This document shows, in pieces, positions 9,146 to 17,429 of a DNA stretch of 64,000 nt. Source of the DNA: an uncultured Clostridia bacterium (lineage in GTDB: Bacteria; Bacillota; Clostridia; Oscillospirales; Acutalibacteraceae); contig CAMNST010000006.1 of the NCBI GenBank assembly GCA_946555465.1, positions 1-64,000 on the forward strand. The letters run 5' to 3'. The position numbers and the translations under genes are program-made. The first letter of the stretch is position 1. Each line of letters starts with the position of its first letter. The notes under the pieces were generated by a model. The model did no database searches and was not told the DNA's origin. It worked only from the letters and a program-made list of their open reading frames with translations.

Positions 9146-9934
9146 TTATTTAACCTTTGCTGAAAAATATGTACCTATACTCTCGCCTTCAAGAACCTTA
9201 TAAATTGAGGTTGGCTTTTCACCGTTCATAATAATTACAGGTATACCCGAATCCGTTGCAATCTGTGCCGCCTTTATTTTTGTAAGGAAACCGCCTGTTC
9301 CCTTTTCGCTTGCACCGCCTGCAATTTCAAAAATCTCATTTGTTATTTCATCAACCTTTGAAATCAGTTTGGCATTTTCATTATGGGCAGGATTTGAATC
9401 GTAAAGACCGTGCGTGTCTGTTAAAAGAATAAGCAAATCCGCATTAATAAGTTTTGCAACATTTGCACTGAGACAGTCGTTATCACCGTTAATCAGTTCT
9501 TCAACATAAACCGAGTCATTTTCATTTACAATGGGAAGAGCATCATATTCAAAAAGTTGATTAAAGGTATCAATCAAATGACCCTTTTCAAGAGAATTTT
9601 CAAGAGTATCCGCTGTAAAGAGCAACTGACTCACTACAACACCGTATTCTGAAAATAATTTATCATAAAGAAACATCAGTTCGCACTGCCCTACTGCTGC
9701 AGATGCCTGAAGCCCTCTTGTTGACTCGGGCTTTTTTGAAAAACCGAGTTTTGCTGCACCTATTCCTACAGCACCGCTTGATACCAGAACGATCTCATTT
9801 CCGGCATTTTTTAAATCTGATAACACTGAAACAAGTTTTGCCATTCTTGCAATATTTGTTTTGCCTGTCTGATGGGTAAGAGTTGACGTTCCAACTTTAA
9901 TAACTATCCTTTTTTTACCTTCTATCTTTGTCAT
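9146..9934 (-). CDS. proB: Glutamate 5-kinase, short form
   Basis: Phosphorylates glutamate to gamma-glutamyl phosphate, the first and normally feedback-inhibited step of proline synthesis. Amino-acid-kinase motifs are clear: RIVIKVGTSTLT at the start, VLVSSGAVGIGAAKLG, and FTADTLENS. The start ATG at 9934 has GGAG at good distance; a longer frame upstream lacks this support. At 262 residues the protein ends soon after the kinase domain, so it lacks the carboxy-terminal PUA domain of the E. coli enzyme, a form also known in other bacteria. First gene of proBA. Confidence 0.96.
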   Translation of the reverse strand: MTKIEGKKRIVIKVGTSTLTHQTGKTNIARMAKLVSVLSDLKNAGNEIVLVSSGAVGIGAAKLGFSKKPESTRGLQASAAVGQCELMFLYDKLFSEYGVVVSQLLFTADTLENSLEKGHLIDTFNQLFEYDALPIVNENDSVYVEELINGDNDCLSANVAKLINADLLILLTDTHGLYDSNPAHNENAKLISKVDEITNEIFEIAGGASEKGTGGFLTKIKAAQIATDSGIPVIIMNGEKPTSIYKVLEGESIGTYFSAKVK

Positions 9935-10044
9935 AACGCACTTCTCCACGATAATATAGATATTTGTATTGTAACACATATAAAAGCATAATGAAATATT
10001 TTTTTGAATGTTTTATAAAATTTCGGTAAAAAATAGTTATATGA

Positions 10045-10120
10045 GGTAATTAACGCAAATATTTGGGTTAATTTCCAAAACAATGCCTGACTGAGAAAAC
10101 AAAAGGCATAATATTTTTTT
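10045..10120 (+). promoter_or_regulatory. Two inverted repeats, the second terminator-like, before ypeB
   Basis: 10045-10076 is a 32-bp imperfect palindrome (arms GGTAATTAACGCAAAT and its near complement, two mismatches). It is followed by ATGCCT/AGGCAT (10083-10088 with 10104-10109) and then AATATTTTTTT. The second reads as a weak intrinsic terminator in the plus direction, upstream of ypeB. A further GCCCAC/GTGGGC pair (10134-10139, 10169-10174) reaches toward the start codon. I cannot name a known leader. The rest of 9935-10183 shows no gene. Confidence 0.4.
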
Positions 10121-10183
10121 GCTCGCCTTATCCGCCCACGATGAGGTGAGTACAAAATCATTACTATTGTGGGCAGAAAGGCT

Positions 10184-11524
10184 ATGGAAACGAGTATGAC
10201 AAAACGAGGATACATCAGACTGTTTTCTTTTTCTTTTGCGATAGTTATGATACTTGGCGGATATGCAATAATGAACATGAACACTGCAAACGCCTATAAA
10301 ATGCGCCTTGAAAATTCTTATCAGCAAAGTTTAAACGAACTGTCTGAAACGCTTGATTCAATAGAAACGAATTTAACAAAAAGCGTTTACTCAAACTCAG
10401 ATAAAATGCTGCTTGAGATAAGCGCAGATTTGTATGCCGAATGCGGTGAAGCCAAAGAGGCACTTTCGCGTCTTCCGGTCAGCCAGATGAATCTAAGTTC
10501 AACTTACAAATTTATCAGTCAGTCGGGAGACTATGCAGCATACATCGCGCAGAAAATAGCATCAGGTAAAACTTTAACTGATGAAGAACACAAAAATCTG
10601 AATAAACTTTTAAGTTACGCCACCCAACTTAATGAATCCGTAAGTTCTATGGTAAGCATCTGCAACAGCGGAGGACTTATAACAGCCAGCAATGTAAAAA
10701 ACGATAAAAATATTCAGATAAACACTTTAACATCAAATATGTCCAATGCCGAAAAAGCCTTTTCCGATTATCCAACACTTCTTTATGACGGACCTTTTGC
10801 CGATGCAGTATTAAATCGTGAACCTGAAATGGTAAAGGAAAAAGACAGTTACACGCAGGAAGAGGCACGCGACATTGCTGCAAATGCTCTTGGCTGTTCT
10901 GACAAAGAAGTTTCGTTTGAAACAGAAGAAGACGGCAATATTCCCTGCTATGTTTTTACGAACGGTCAAAGAACCATTGGAATTACTAAAACAGGCGGAT
11001 ATGTATCTTATATTCTTTTCGGCGGAAAAATAACGCAGGCATCTATAACCGAAAAAAATGCAGTTAACATTGCAAAAAATTATCTGAAAAAAATAGGTTA
11101 CGACAATATGAGCGAAACCTATTATATGAGCAACAACAACATCTGTGTTATTAACTTTGCATACACACAAAACGGCGTTATATATTACAGTGATTTAATA
11201 AAAGTCGGCGTTTCAATGTACGACGGAAAAGTGCTTTCATTTGAGGCAGAAGGATTTTTAACCAACCACAGAGACCGCGGTGAATTCAAGGAAACATTAA
11301 AAATTGAAGCAGCGCAAAAAGGTTTAAGTCCTTATCTTACTGTTATGGATATAAAAAAATGCGTTATTCCAAAAGATAACGGAACAGAAGCATCCTGCTA
11401 TGAATTTCACTGCAAAAGCAAGGAAACAAATGAAGAGGTTCTTATTTATGTAAACGCCGAAACAGGAAGCGAGGAAAACATTCTGCTTCTTCTTTATTCA
11501 GACGGCGGCACACTTACAAAATAA
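10184..11524 (+). CDS. ypeB: Germination protein YpeB
   Basis: Needed in Bacillus for stable assembly of the spore cortex-lytic enzyme SleB in the spore inner membrane. The 446-residue product has one amino-terminal transmembrane helix (about 11-31), a helical region with LSELSETLDSIETNL-like heptads, and two later repeats of the PepSY-like type (SYTQEEARDIAANALG and ITEKNAVNIAKNYL). The best start is ambiguous: ATG 10184 (AGAAAGG just before it), ATG 10196 or GTG 10169. No sleB lies next to it, unlike in Bacillus. Identification is from overall pattern and length. Confidence 0.85.
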   Translation: METSMTKRGYIRLFSFSFAIVMILGGYAIMNMNTANAYKMRLENSYQQSLNELSETLDSIETNLTKSVYSNSDKMLLEISADLYAECGEAKEALSRLPVSQMNLSSTYKFISQSGDYAAYIAQKIASGKTLTDEEHKNLNKLLSYATQLNESVSSMVSICNSGGLITASNVKNDKNIQINTLTSNMSNAEKAFSDYPTLLYDGPFADAVLNREPEMVKEKDSYTQEEARDIAANALGCSDKEVSFETEEDGNIPCYVFTNGQRTIGITKTGGYVSYILFGGKITQASITEKNAVNIAKNYLKKIGYDNMSETYYMSNNNICVINFAYTQNGVIYYSDLIKVGVSMYDGKVLSFEAEGFLTNHRDRGEFKETLKIEAAQKGLSPYLTVMDIKKCVIPKDNGTEASCYEFHCKSKETNEEVLIYVNAETGSEENILLLLYSDGGTLTK

Positions 11525-11579
11525 TTTTTGAATAATTTGATTTTTTCTGTTAATTATATATAAGGAAAGGATGAAAAAT

Positions 11580-11912
11580 ATGAAAAATAAAGTTTTAATT
11601 ATTGCGTTGGCAGTTGCTGTTGTTGCAACAGTATTTATGGGCTGCGGCAGAGACGACGGAAATGTTACTACCACAACAAATCCAAGTATTAATACAACAG
11701 ATAATGACACAACCCGAAACAACACAACCGACAACAACACAAAAAATGATAACACATCAAACACAAATACCGATAACGGCACTACCAATGAGGTTCAGTC
11801 ACGAGCAGATAATGTCGGCGATGATATCGGACAAGGTGCAAATGATGTTGCAGACGGTGTCGGCGGAGCAGTTGACAAAGCGGGCGACGCTGTTTCAGAC
11901 GCTCTCGACTGA
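11580..11912 (+). CDS. Small Asn/Thr/Asp-rich lipoprotein
   Basis: About 110 residues. A hydrophobic signal segment ends in FMGC, a lipobox-like site with the lipidated cysteine at C22. A low-complexity Asn/Thr/Asp stretch (about 30-72) follows, then an Asp/Gly/Ala-rich amphipathic end (DDIGQGANDVADGVGG). It is 55 nt after ypeB on the same strand. The SD (AAGGAAAGG) fits ATG 11580 better than ATG 11571, which touches it. A spore or cell-surface role is inferred only from the neighbour. Confidence 0.75.
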   Translation: MKNKVLIIALAVAVVATVFMGCGRDDGNVTTTTNPSINTTDNDTTRNNTTDNNTKNDNTSNTNTDNGTTNEVQSRADNVGDDIGQGANDVADGVGGAVDKAGDAVSDALD

Positions 11913-11940
11913 TAAAAAACAACAGGAAAACAATAAACAA

Positions 11941-11970
11941 AAAACGACGGTTCAAAAAAACCGTCGTTTT
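11941..11970. terminator. Bidirectional terminator between the lipoprotein and aldolase genes
   Basis: A 10-bp stem (AAAACGACGG with CCGTCGTTTT) with A- and T-runs on both sides serves the convergent genes. Confidence 0.85.
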
Positions 11971-11994
11971 CATATTTTAAGATATAATCAAATC

Positions 11995-13215
11995 TTATTT
12001 CTTGTCAATCTGCTTAGAATACTTAGCAAGATAAACCGTTCTCATAAGGAAACATTCTGCCTTTGGTACATAATGAGGTCTGTTAAAGATATCAACATCA
12101 ACAACAGCCTCACAGCCCTTATCCATAATAATTTCAAGAGCCTGCATATCGCCTTCGCTGTTACCGGTAACCAGTGCACCGTTGCCCTGAATAAGAACAG
12201 CATTTCTGCCGCTGATTGCTTTGCCGATTTCTGCAGCACAATCATCCGTATCGCCGTCAATCCAAGCACAGTTTTTAACATCAATACCAACAATCTGAGC
12301 AAAGTCATCAATCATCGGAAGCATGGTTTCACCTGTGCAGGAAACTGCAACAACATCAGGATCTGTAAGATGTTTAATCATTGTAACATCTTCACTTTCA
12401 TAAATTGCTTTATGAATTTTGGCACATTTAGGTGCTATTCCATTAATGCCGAGACCTGTGGCAATATCTACATCAATTTTCTTACCGCCATCATATGAGA
12501 GCGTGAAAATGTCGCCTGTTCTCACAGAAGAACCGAGGTCACAGATCGCATCGGGCATTTCGCCTGCCTCATTCTTTCCGAGGAAGAATGCTCTTTTTGC
12601 ATCATCTGAATAAACAGTTTCCCATGAATGACGAAGATAATTATCTTTAATAACCTTTTCGCAGCATTTTTCAAGAGTTTCTGCAACTTCAAAAGCCTCT
12701 TCAAAACTGTTGCCCATGCAGAGTGTACCGTGATGCATAAGCATAAATGCACGGCAGCCCGGATTCATCATAATGCATTTTTCAACTTTTTTACGAAGCG
12801 GATTTGTTGTTGACATTGCATATTCTGCAACCGGAACAGTATCGCCAAGTACAGGTTTGAATTCGTTATAAACATTTTTGATATCCATACCGGTAATGCT
12901 GACGATAGTAGCAGCCTTCTGATGAGTATGAATAACAAAATTAACAAGCGGATGATGCTTGTATGAATCAGCATGAATTCCTTTTTCCGAAGAAGGTTTG
13001 ATATCGCCTTCATGAGAACAATCATCAATATTTACAACTACAACTTCATCAGGAGTAAGTGTGTCATAAGCACGGCCTGAAGGAGTAATAACAAACTGGG
13101 TTTCGCTGATTCTTGCTGAAACATTGCCCCATGTACGTGCAATAAGTCCTGTTTCCAGCAGTTTTTTGCCTGCCTCAACAACTAATCTTTTTGCTTCTTC
13201 AATTTCGTATGCCAT
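11995..13215 (-). CDS. Class II aldolase/adducin-family protein with two domains
   Basis: A 406-residue protein. The amino half is a full class II aldolase domain: E77 in SSEKGIH, the zinc motif HTHQ (H96, H98) and a second zinc histidine in MHHGTL (161-162). Such enzymes cleave or epimerise phosphorylated sugars such as L-fuculose 1-phosphate or L-ribulose 5-phosphate. From about 225 a second related domain follows (HKAIYESEDVTMIKHL, LIQGNGALVTG) that lacks the histidine set, so it looks catalytically silent. It is in the same operon as the class III aminotransferase, downstream of the TetR-type operators. Substrate unknown. Start ATG with GGGAGA as SD. Confidence 0.88.
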   Translation of the reverse strand: MAYEIEEAKRLVVEAGKKLLETGLIARTWGNVSARISETQFVITPSGRAYDTLTPDEVVVVNIDDCSHEGDIKPSSEKGIHADSYKHHPLVNFVIHTHQKAATIVSITGMDIKNVYNEFKPVLGDTVPVAEYAMSTTNPLRKKVEKCIMMNPGCRAFMLMHHGTLCMGNSFEEAFEVAETLEKCCEKVIKDNYLRHSWETVYSDDAKRAFFLGKNEAGEMPDAICDLGSSVRTGDIFTLSYDGGKKIDVDIATGLGINGIAPKCAKIHKAIYESEDVTMIKHLTDPDVVAVSCTGETMLPMIDDFAQIVGIDVKNCAWIDGDTDDCAAEIGKAISGRNAVLIQGNGALVTGNSEGDMQALEIIMDKGCEAVVDVDIFNRPHYVPKAECFLMRTVYLAKYSKQIDKK

Positions 13216-13250
13216 ATTTTTTCTCCCTTAATTTATACAAAATCGGATAA

Positions 13251-13275
13251 AGGGAGCAGAAAATTCCCGCTCCCT
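13251..13275 (-). terminator. Hairpin between the aminotransferase and aldolase genes
   Basis: AGGGAGC/GCTCCCT, 7-bp stem with an 11-nt loop and only a short T-run on the minus strand. It is probably an mRNA-processing or partial-termination element that sets relative expression. Confidence 0.5.
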
Positions 13276-13288
13276 GAAAACATTTTGA

Positions 13289-14773
13289 TTAATAATCAAT
13301 TTCTTCGCACTGTGAAAGTACTTTGTCAAAACGACGGATACATTCATCAATGTCTTCCTCTGTGTAAGCACTTGAGGTATAAAGTCTTGAACCGGCAAGA
13401 GTAACAAGACCTTCTGCCATATAAGCAGCACCCATATACTGCATTTCTGTCTGGCGGATACCTGTCTGCTTAAGAACAGTAGGAATAGTCCAAGGTCTCT
13501 TCCAGTCTACTTTGAAATGCATTGTAGCAACTGTATGTAAATGACATACAGAACCAATGTTGTAGCAAACAAATGGAAGATCGTACTTTTTGATTGACTC
13601 ATTAATACCCTTAACAAGTCTGTCAGCCATTCTGCCTGCAACCTGACAAGCATTTCTCTTTTCAATTTCGCAAATTACAGTGTAACCTGCACAGCAAGAA
13701 ATTGGTGTTGCAGCCATTGTACCGCCGCACATAGCCTTATGAATTTTCTTGCCTTCAGCCTTATCAAGACCTGCACCAAGATATTTCATAACTTCTTTAT
13801 GACCGCCGATACCGCCTGCACCCGGATAACCGCCTGCAATAATCTTACCGAAGATTGTGATATCAGGATCAATACCATAATAACCCTGAGCACCTGAAAG
13901 ACCGATACGGAAACCTGATACAACTTCGTCACAAACAAGAAGCGCACCATATTTACGGCAAAGAGCCTGAACGCCCTTAGGGAAGTCTTTATCAACAGGA
14001 CGTGTTGCTGATTCAGGACCGATTGGCTCAATGAATACAGCAGCAGTACCGCCGCGGAACTTATTGATTATGAGTTTCTTTTCAAGGCTCTTAAGGTCGT
14101 TCGGGAAGAATTCCTGTGTATGCTTGAATACAAACATAGGAACACCGTGTGACTGCATATTAAGAGTACCCGGAACACGCATGCCCCAAGCAAGCTGATC
14201 TGACCAGCCGTGGTAAGCACCACCCATTTTGATTACGTTTTTATGACCTGTTGCAAGACGGGCAACACGAACAGCACACATACATGCTTCTGTACCCGAA
14301 CCAAGCATACGGAACATTTCTACGGAAGGAACACACTCGCTGATTTTTTTTGCAAGTTTGTATTCATAAGGATGGAAAAGACCGGTTGAAGGACCGCAGT
14401 CATCAAGAAGTTCTTTTACTTTTTCCTTAACAACATCATCATTTGAACCGATGATTGTAGGGCCGCCTGCCTGAAGGAAGTCAAAATACTCGTTGCCATC
14501 AATATCATAAAGTTTGTTGCCCTTTGCTTTTGTCATAACAATCGGGAAAGGATAGTTGAAAGCAAGGTTGTGCTGAACACCGCCCGGAATAACTTCACGT
14601 GCTTCTGTAATCATTTCCTTTGATTTTGCACATTTTTTAGCAAAGTATTCATCTTCATACTTTTTAAGTGCTGTACGGTTAATTGAGTAAATAGGCTTTT
14701 TGATGAGCGCGTCAAGTTGTGCTGTAAGAACGGCTGCATCAGGATACTCTGAAATAGCGAATCTTGTATCCAT
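13289..14773 (-). CDS. Class III PLP-dependent aminotransferase (glutamate-1-semialdehyde aminomutase-like)
   Basis: A 494-residue fold-type I enzyme. Visible are the GSGTEA cofactor-phosphate loop (158-163), the AYHGW block (about 187-191), the LVCDEVVSGFRIG block with the pyridine-binding aspartate D282, and the Schiff-base lysine K310 in IFGKIIAGG. Resemblance is to glutamate-1-semialdehyde aminomutase-like proteins of catabolic gene clusters, not to hemL in a haem operon: no tetrapyrrole genes are nearby. Start ATG at 14773 with AAGGGGGA as SD. First gene of the minus-strand arm of the TetR-controlled locus; likely acts on an amino or keto sugar intermediate, but the substrate is unknown. 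Confidence 0.9.
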   Translation of the reverse strand: MDTRFAISEYPDAAVLTAQLDALIKKPIYSINRTALKKYEDEYFAKKCAKSKEMITEAREVIPGGVQHNLAFNYPFPIVMTKAKGNKLYDIDGNEYFDFLQAGGPTIIGSNDDVVKEKVKELLDDCGPSTGLFHPYEYKLAKKISECVPSVEMFRMLGSGTEACMCAVRVARLATGHKNVIKMGGAYHGWSDQLAWGMRVPGTLNMQSHGVPMFVFKHTQEFFPNDLKSLEKKLIINKFRGGTAAVFIEPIGPESATRPVDKDFPKGVQALCRKYGALLVCDEVVSGFRIGLSGAQGYYGIDPDITIFGKIIAGGYPGAGGIGGHKEVMKYLGAGLDKAEGKKIHKAMCGGTMAATPISCCAGYTVICEIEKRNACQVAGRMADRLVKGINESIKKYDLPFVCYNIGSVCHLHTVATMHFKVDWKRPWTIPTVLKQTGIRQTEMQYMGAAYMAEGLVTLAGSRLYTSSAYTEEDIDECIRRFDKVLSQCEEIDY

Positions 14774-14799
14774 TTGATAATCCCCCTTAATTATATTGT

Positions 14800-14815
14800 G
14801 TGAGTGGTTGCTCAC
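14800..14815. promoter_or_regulatory. TetR-type operator 1
   Basis: GTGAG-TGGTTG-CTCAC: perfect 5-bp arms with a 6-bp centre, in the 5' leader of the aminotransferase. Same arms and spacing as operator 2, 26 bp away. Confidence 0.8.
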
Positions 14816-14825
14816 CAAAATGGGT

Positions 14826-14841
14826 GTGAGTAATCGCTCAC
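14826..14841. promoter_or_regulatory. TetR-type operator 2
   Basis: GTGAG-TAATCG-CTCAC. The arms match operator 1 exactly while the central 6 bp differ, as expected for repressor half-sites. It lies just downstream of the predicted start point of the aminotransferase operon, where a bound repressor would block transcription. Confidence 0.8.
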
Positions 14842-14856
14842 TAAATTTACACTTTA

Positions 14857-14884
14857 AGTATATCACTTTTTAACGATTTGTCAA
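14857..14884 (-). promoter_or_regulatory. Promoter of the aminotransferase-aldolase operon
   Basis: On the minus strand: -35 TTGACA (14879-14884), 16-bp spacer, -10 TATACT (14857-14862). The predicted start near 14850 places both operators at about +10 and +36. Confidence 0.8.
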
Positions 14885-14915
14885 ATACTTTTCGCTGAAA
14901 ATTTGGTTATATTTG

Positions 14916-14944
14916 TTGCAAAATTATAAAATTAATGTTACTAT
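14916..14944 (+). promoter_or_regulatory. Possible promoter of the tetR-kinase operon
   Basis: TTGCAA (14916-14921), 17-bp spacer, TACTAT (14939-14944), giving a leader of about 90 nt. The leader carries AAGGAG (14970-14975) with no open frame behind it, and the tetR ATG itself has no clear SD. Confidence 0.5.
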
Positions 14945-15037
14945 ATCTTACATAAAGACCTTAATCACCAAGGAGATTTGTAGACCTTGCACAAATAATA
15001 TTGTTTATTTTTATGCAACGATACAAAATTTTTAATT

Positions 15038-15709
15038 ATGATAGAAAAACAATATTATAAAGATGCGTTTGAACGTGCCGGCGAAGAAAGGCAAAAAAAG
15101 ATTCTTGAAGTCGGCATTGAAGAATTTTCTTCAAAAGGCTATGAAAATGCAAATATCAATATCATAGCACAGAAATCGGGCATATCCATAGGACTTATGT
15201 ATAAATACTTTTCAACCAAGGAAGACTTGTTTCTTACCTGCATAAAACGCGGAATGGATATTCTTGAAAAAGCGCTTTATAACATTATGATAAGCGACGA
15301 CAAACTTCTTGTTAAAGCAGAAAAAATGATAAGAACCATCTGCATACATTCAAAAAAATATTCAAACTATATAAAAATGTATAACGAGATAAGTTCTGCA
15401 AAAGGTTCAACCGAAAAAATGAAACTTATGGCTGAAGAAATTGAAACCAAAAGAAGTTCAATTTATATTACCTCGATCGGTCAGGCACTTGCCAAGGGGG
15501 ATGTCAGGTCAGATCTTGATCCAAGGCTTTTTGCTTTCTTTCTTGACAATCTGCTTACCGAACTTCAGTTTTCATACACCTGTGATTATTACAGAGAAAA
15601 ATTCAAAATTTATACGGGTGTTGATGTAAACGAAACTGACGACGAACAGGTAATTTTGCAACTTCTGAAATTTATTGAATCGGCTTTTTCGTTCGGAAAA
15701 GAAGAATAA
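15038..15709 (+). CDS. TetR/AcrR-family transcriptional regulator
   Basis: 223 residues. The amino-terminal helix-turn-helix (about 20-66) has the family pattern KILEVGIEEFSSKGYENANI, then IAQKSGISIGLMYKYFSTKEDLF. The carboxy part is the variable ligand-binding and dimer domain. It is transcribed divergently from the aminotransferase-aldolase operon and sits 36 nt before the sugar kinase, so it very probably represses both arms through the two GTGAG-N6-CTCAC sites and is released by a pathway metabolite. The start ATG has no convincing SD, suggesting low translation. Confidence 0.93.
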   Translation: MIEKQYYKDAFERAGEERQKKILEVGIEEFSSKGYENANINIIAQKSGISIGLMYKYFSTKEDLFLTCIKRGMDILEKALYNIMISDDKLLVKAEKMIRTICIHSKKYSNYIKMYNEISSAKGSTEKMKLMAEEIETKRSSIYITSIGQALAKGDVRSDLDPRLFAFFLDNLLTELQFSYTCDYYREKFKIYTGVDVNETDDEQVILQLLKFIESAFSFGKEE

Positions 15710-15745
15710 TTTTATAAAAAACAATAGTGTTTATTGGAGGAAAAT

Positions 15746-17359
15746 ATGAGCAAGTATGTTATCACTTATGATATCGGAACAACCGGTATCAAAACCTGCT
15801 TAATTGAGATTGATGAAACGATTCAGATTCTCGGTTCTGCAACAGCAGGCTACAACCTTTACGTTGATGAAGACACAGGCGTAAAAGGCGGCGCGGAGCA
15901 GGATGCCGACGAATGGTGGGAGGCAATGTGCGTTACCACAAAAACCGTTTTCAACAAAGTGCCTAATATAAAAAAAGAACAGATTGAAGGCATCAGTTTC
16001 TGTTCTGCAATGCAGGGACTTGTGCTTGTTGACAAAAACGGAAACTGCATACGCAGACCTATGACATATATGGATCAGCGTGCACGAGAAGAACTGAAAA
16101 AAGGTATTGCATACGGTGTTCAGATTGCCGGTGCAGAAGTAACAAAGTTGCTTAAATATTTGAAATACACCGGTGCCGTTTCATCATCTGTAAAAGACCC
16201 TATCTGGAAATACAAATGGGTTGAGGCACACGAGCAGGGCAACTTTGACAAAATATACAAATGGCTTGATATCAAAGAATATCTTATCTGCCGTGCCAGC
16301 GGTGAATTTGTAATGACAACAGACTCTGCTTTTGCTACCCTTCTTTACGACACAAGAAAAGGCCACGAAGGCTGGTGCAAACCGATTTGCGATATGGTCG
16401 GCGTAAATATTGAACACCTTCCGCCTATTAAAAAGTGTACGGAAAAGGTCGGCGAGGTAACAGAAAAGGCAGCACAGGAACTTGGTCTTGCTCCGGGAAC
16501 AGCCGTTTACGGCGGCGGCGGTGACGCATCGCTTATCGGCGTTGGTGCGGGTGCCGTTGATAACGGAGACACCCACATTTATTCAGGCACATCAGGATGG
16601 GTAGGCACAGTATGTGAAAAGCAAACTGTGGATGCCGGTGCTATGATGGCAGCCATTGTCGGTGCAGACCCTGAATCATATAACTATTTCGGCGAACTTG
16701 AAACTTCAAACAAATGCGTAAGTTGGGTTAAAGATCACCTGGCACTTGATGAAATCGGCGTATTCTTAAAGAAATATGGAAACTCAGCCGACAGTTTTGA
16801 ACAGATAGAATTTAATATGTATGATTATCTTGAAGAGGTTATTGATTCCATTCCGGCAGGTTCAAACGGCGTTATTTTCACACCTTGGCTTCACGGAAAC
16901 CGCTGTCCTTTTGAAGACCCGAATGCAGCAGGAATGTTCTTTAATATCCGCCTTGATACAGGCAAAACAGAACTTATCCGATCTGTTGTTGAAGGTATCT
17001 GTTTCCATATGAAATGGATGCTTGAAAGACAGGAAAACAAAGTTAAAACATCAAAAGCAATTCGCTTCTGCGGAGGCGGTGCTTTGGGTGCAACAACCTG
17101 TCAGATTCTTTCAGACATTCTTCAGCGTGATGTTGAGGTTGTTGATTCACCTCAGAATATCGGCGCCGTAGGTGCCGCTGCATGTATTGCTGTCGGTATG
17201 GGAATCATTCCTACAATGAAAGATGTTAAAAAGTTAATCCCTGCAAACACAGTTTATCATCCAAACACATCTAACAAAGCAGTTTACGAAAAAAATTACA
17301 CAGTATTTAAAAACCTTTATAAATGCAACAAAAAGAATTTTGAAATTCTTAACGGTTAA
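15746..17359 (+). CDS. FGGY-family carbohydrate kinase
   Basis: 537 residues. Phosphorylates a sugar or polyol with ATP. The phosphate-1 loop YDIGTTGIKT lies at the start; the SFCSAMQGLVLVD, PMTYMDQRAREE and carboxy-terminal RFCGGGALGATTCQILSDI blocks are FGGY signatures. A GGAGGA SD precedes ATG 15746; the longer frame to TTG 15734 would include the SD itself. It is co-directional with tetR upstream and the GPH transporter downstream. The substrate (xylulose, ribulose, erythritol-type or other) cannot be read from sequence. Paired with an aldolase and an aminotransferase, it suggests a phosphorylated-sugar catabolic route. Confidence 0.92.
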   Translation: MSKYVITYDIGTTGIKTCLIEIDETIQILGSATAGYNLYVDEDTGVKGGAEQDADEWWEAMCVTTKTVFNKVPNIKKEQIEGISFCSAMQGLVLVDKNGNCIRRPMTYMDQRAREELKKGIAYGVQIAGAEVTKLLKYLKYTGAVSSSVKDPIWKYKWVEAHEQGNFDKIYKWLDIKEYLICRASGEFVMTTDSAFATLLYDTRKGHEGWCKPICDMVGVNIEHLPPIKKCTEKVGEVTEKAAQELGLAPGTAVYGGGGDASLIGVGAGAVDNGDTHIYSGTSGWVGTVCEKQTVDAGAMMAAIVGADPESYNYFGELETSNKCVSWVKDHLALDEIGVFLKKYGNSADSFEQIEFNMYDYLEEVIDSIPAGSNGVIFTPWLHGNRCPFEDPNAAGMFFNIRLDTGKTELIRSVVEGICFHMKWMLERQENKVKTSKAIRFCGGGALGATTCQILSDILQRDVEVVDSPQNIGAVGAAACIAVGMGIIPTMKDVKKLIPANTVYHPNTSNKAVYEKNYTVFKNLYKCNKKNFEILNG

Positions 17360-17378
17360 AAAATAATCATTCTACGAT

Positions 17379-17410
17379 GGGCAGTAGCAATTTCTACTGC
17401 CCCTTTTTTA
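17379..17410 (+). terminator. Hairpin terminator between the kinase and transporter genes
   Basis: GGGCAGTAG/CTACTGCCC, a 9-bp stem with a 6-nt loop followed by CTTTTTTA. The transporter gene starts 20 nt later without its own clear promoter, so termination is probably partial. Confidence 0.8.
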
Positions 17411-17429
17411 TTAATGCAGGAGTAATATT

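Noticed and set aside
13289..14773. Aminotransferase as hemL of tetrapyrrole synthesis
   Set aside because: No other hem genes are nearby, and the gene is under a TetR-type operator with sugar genes.
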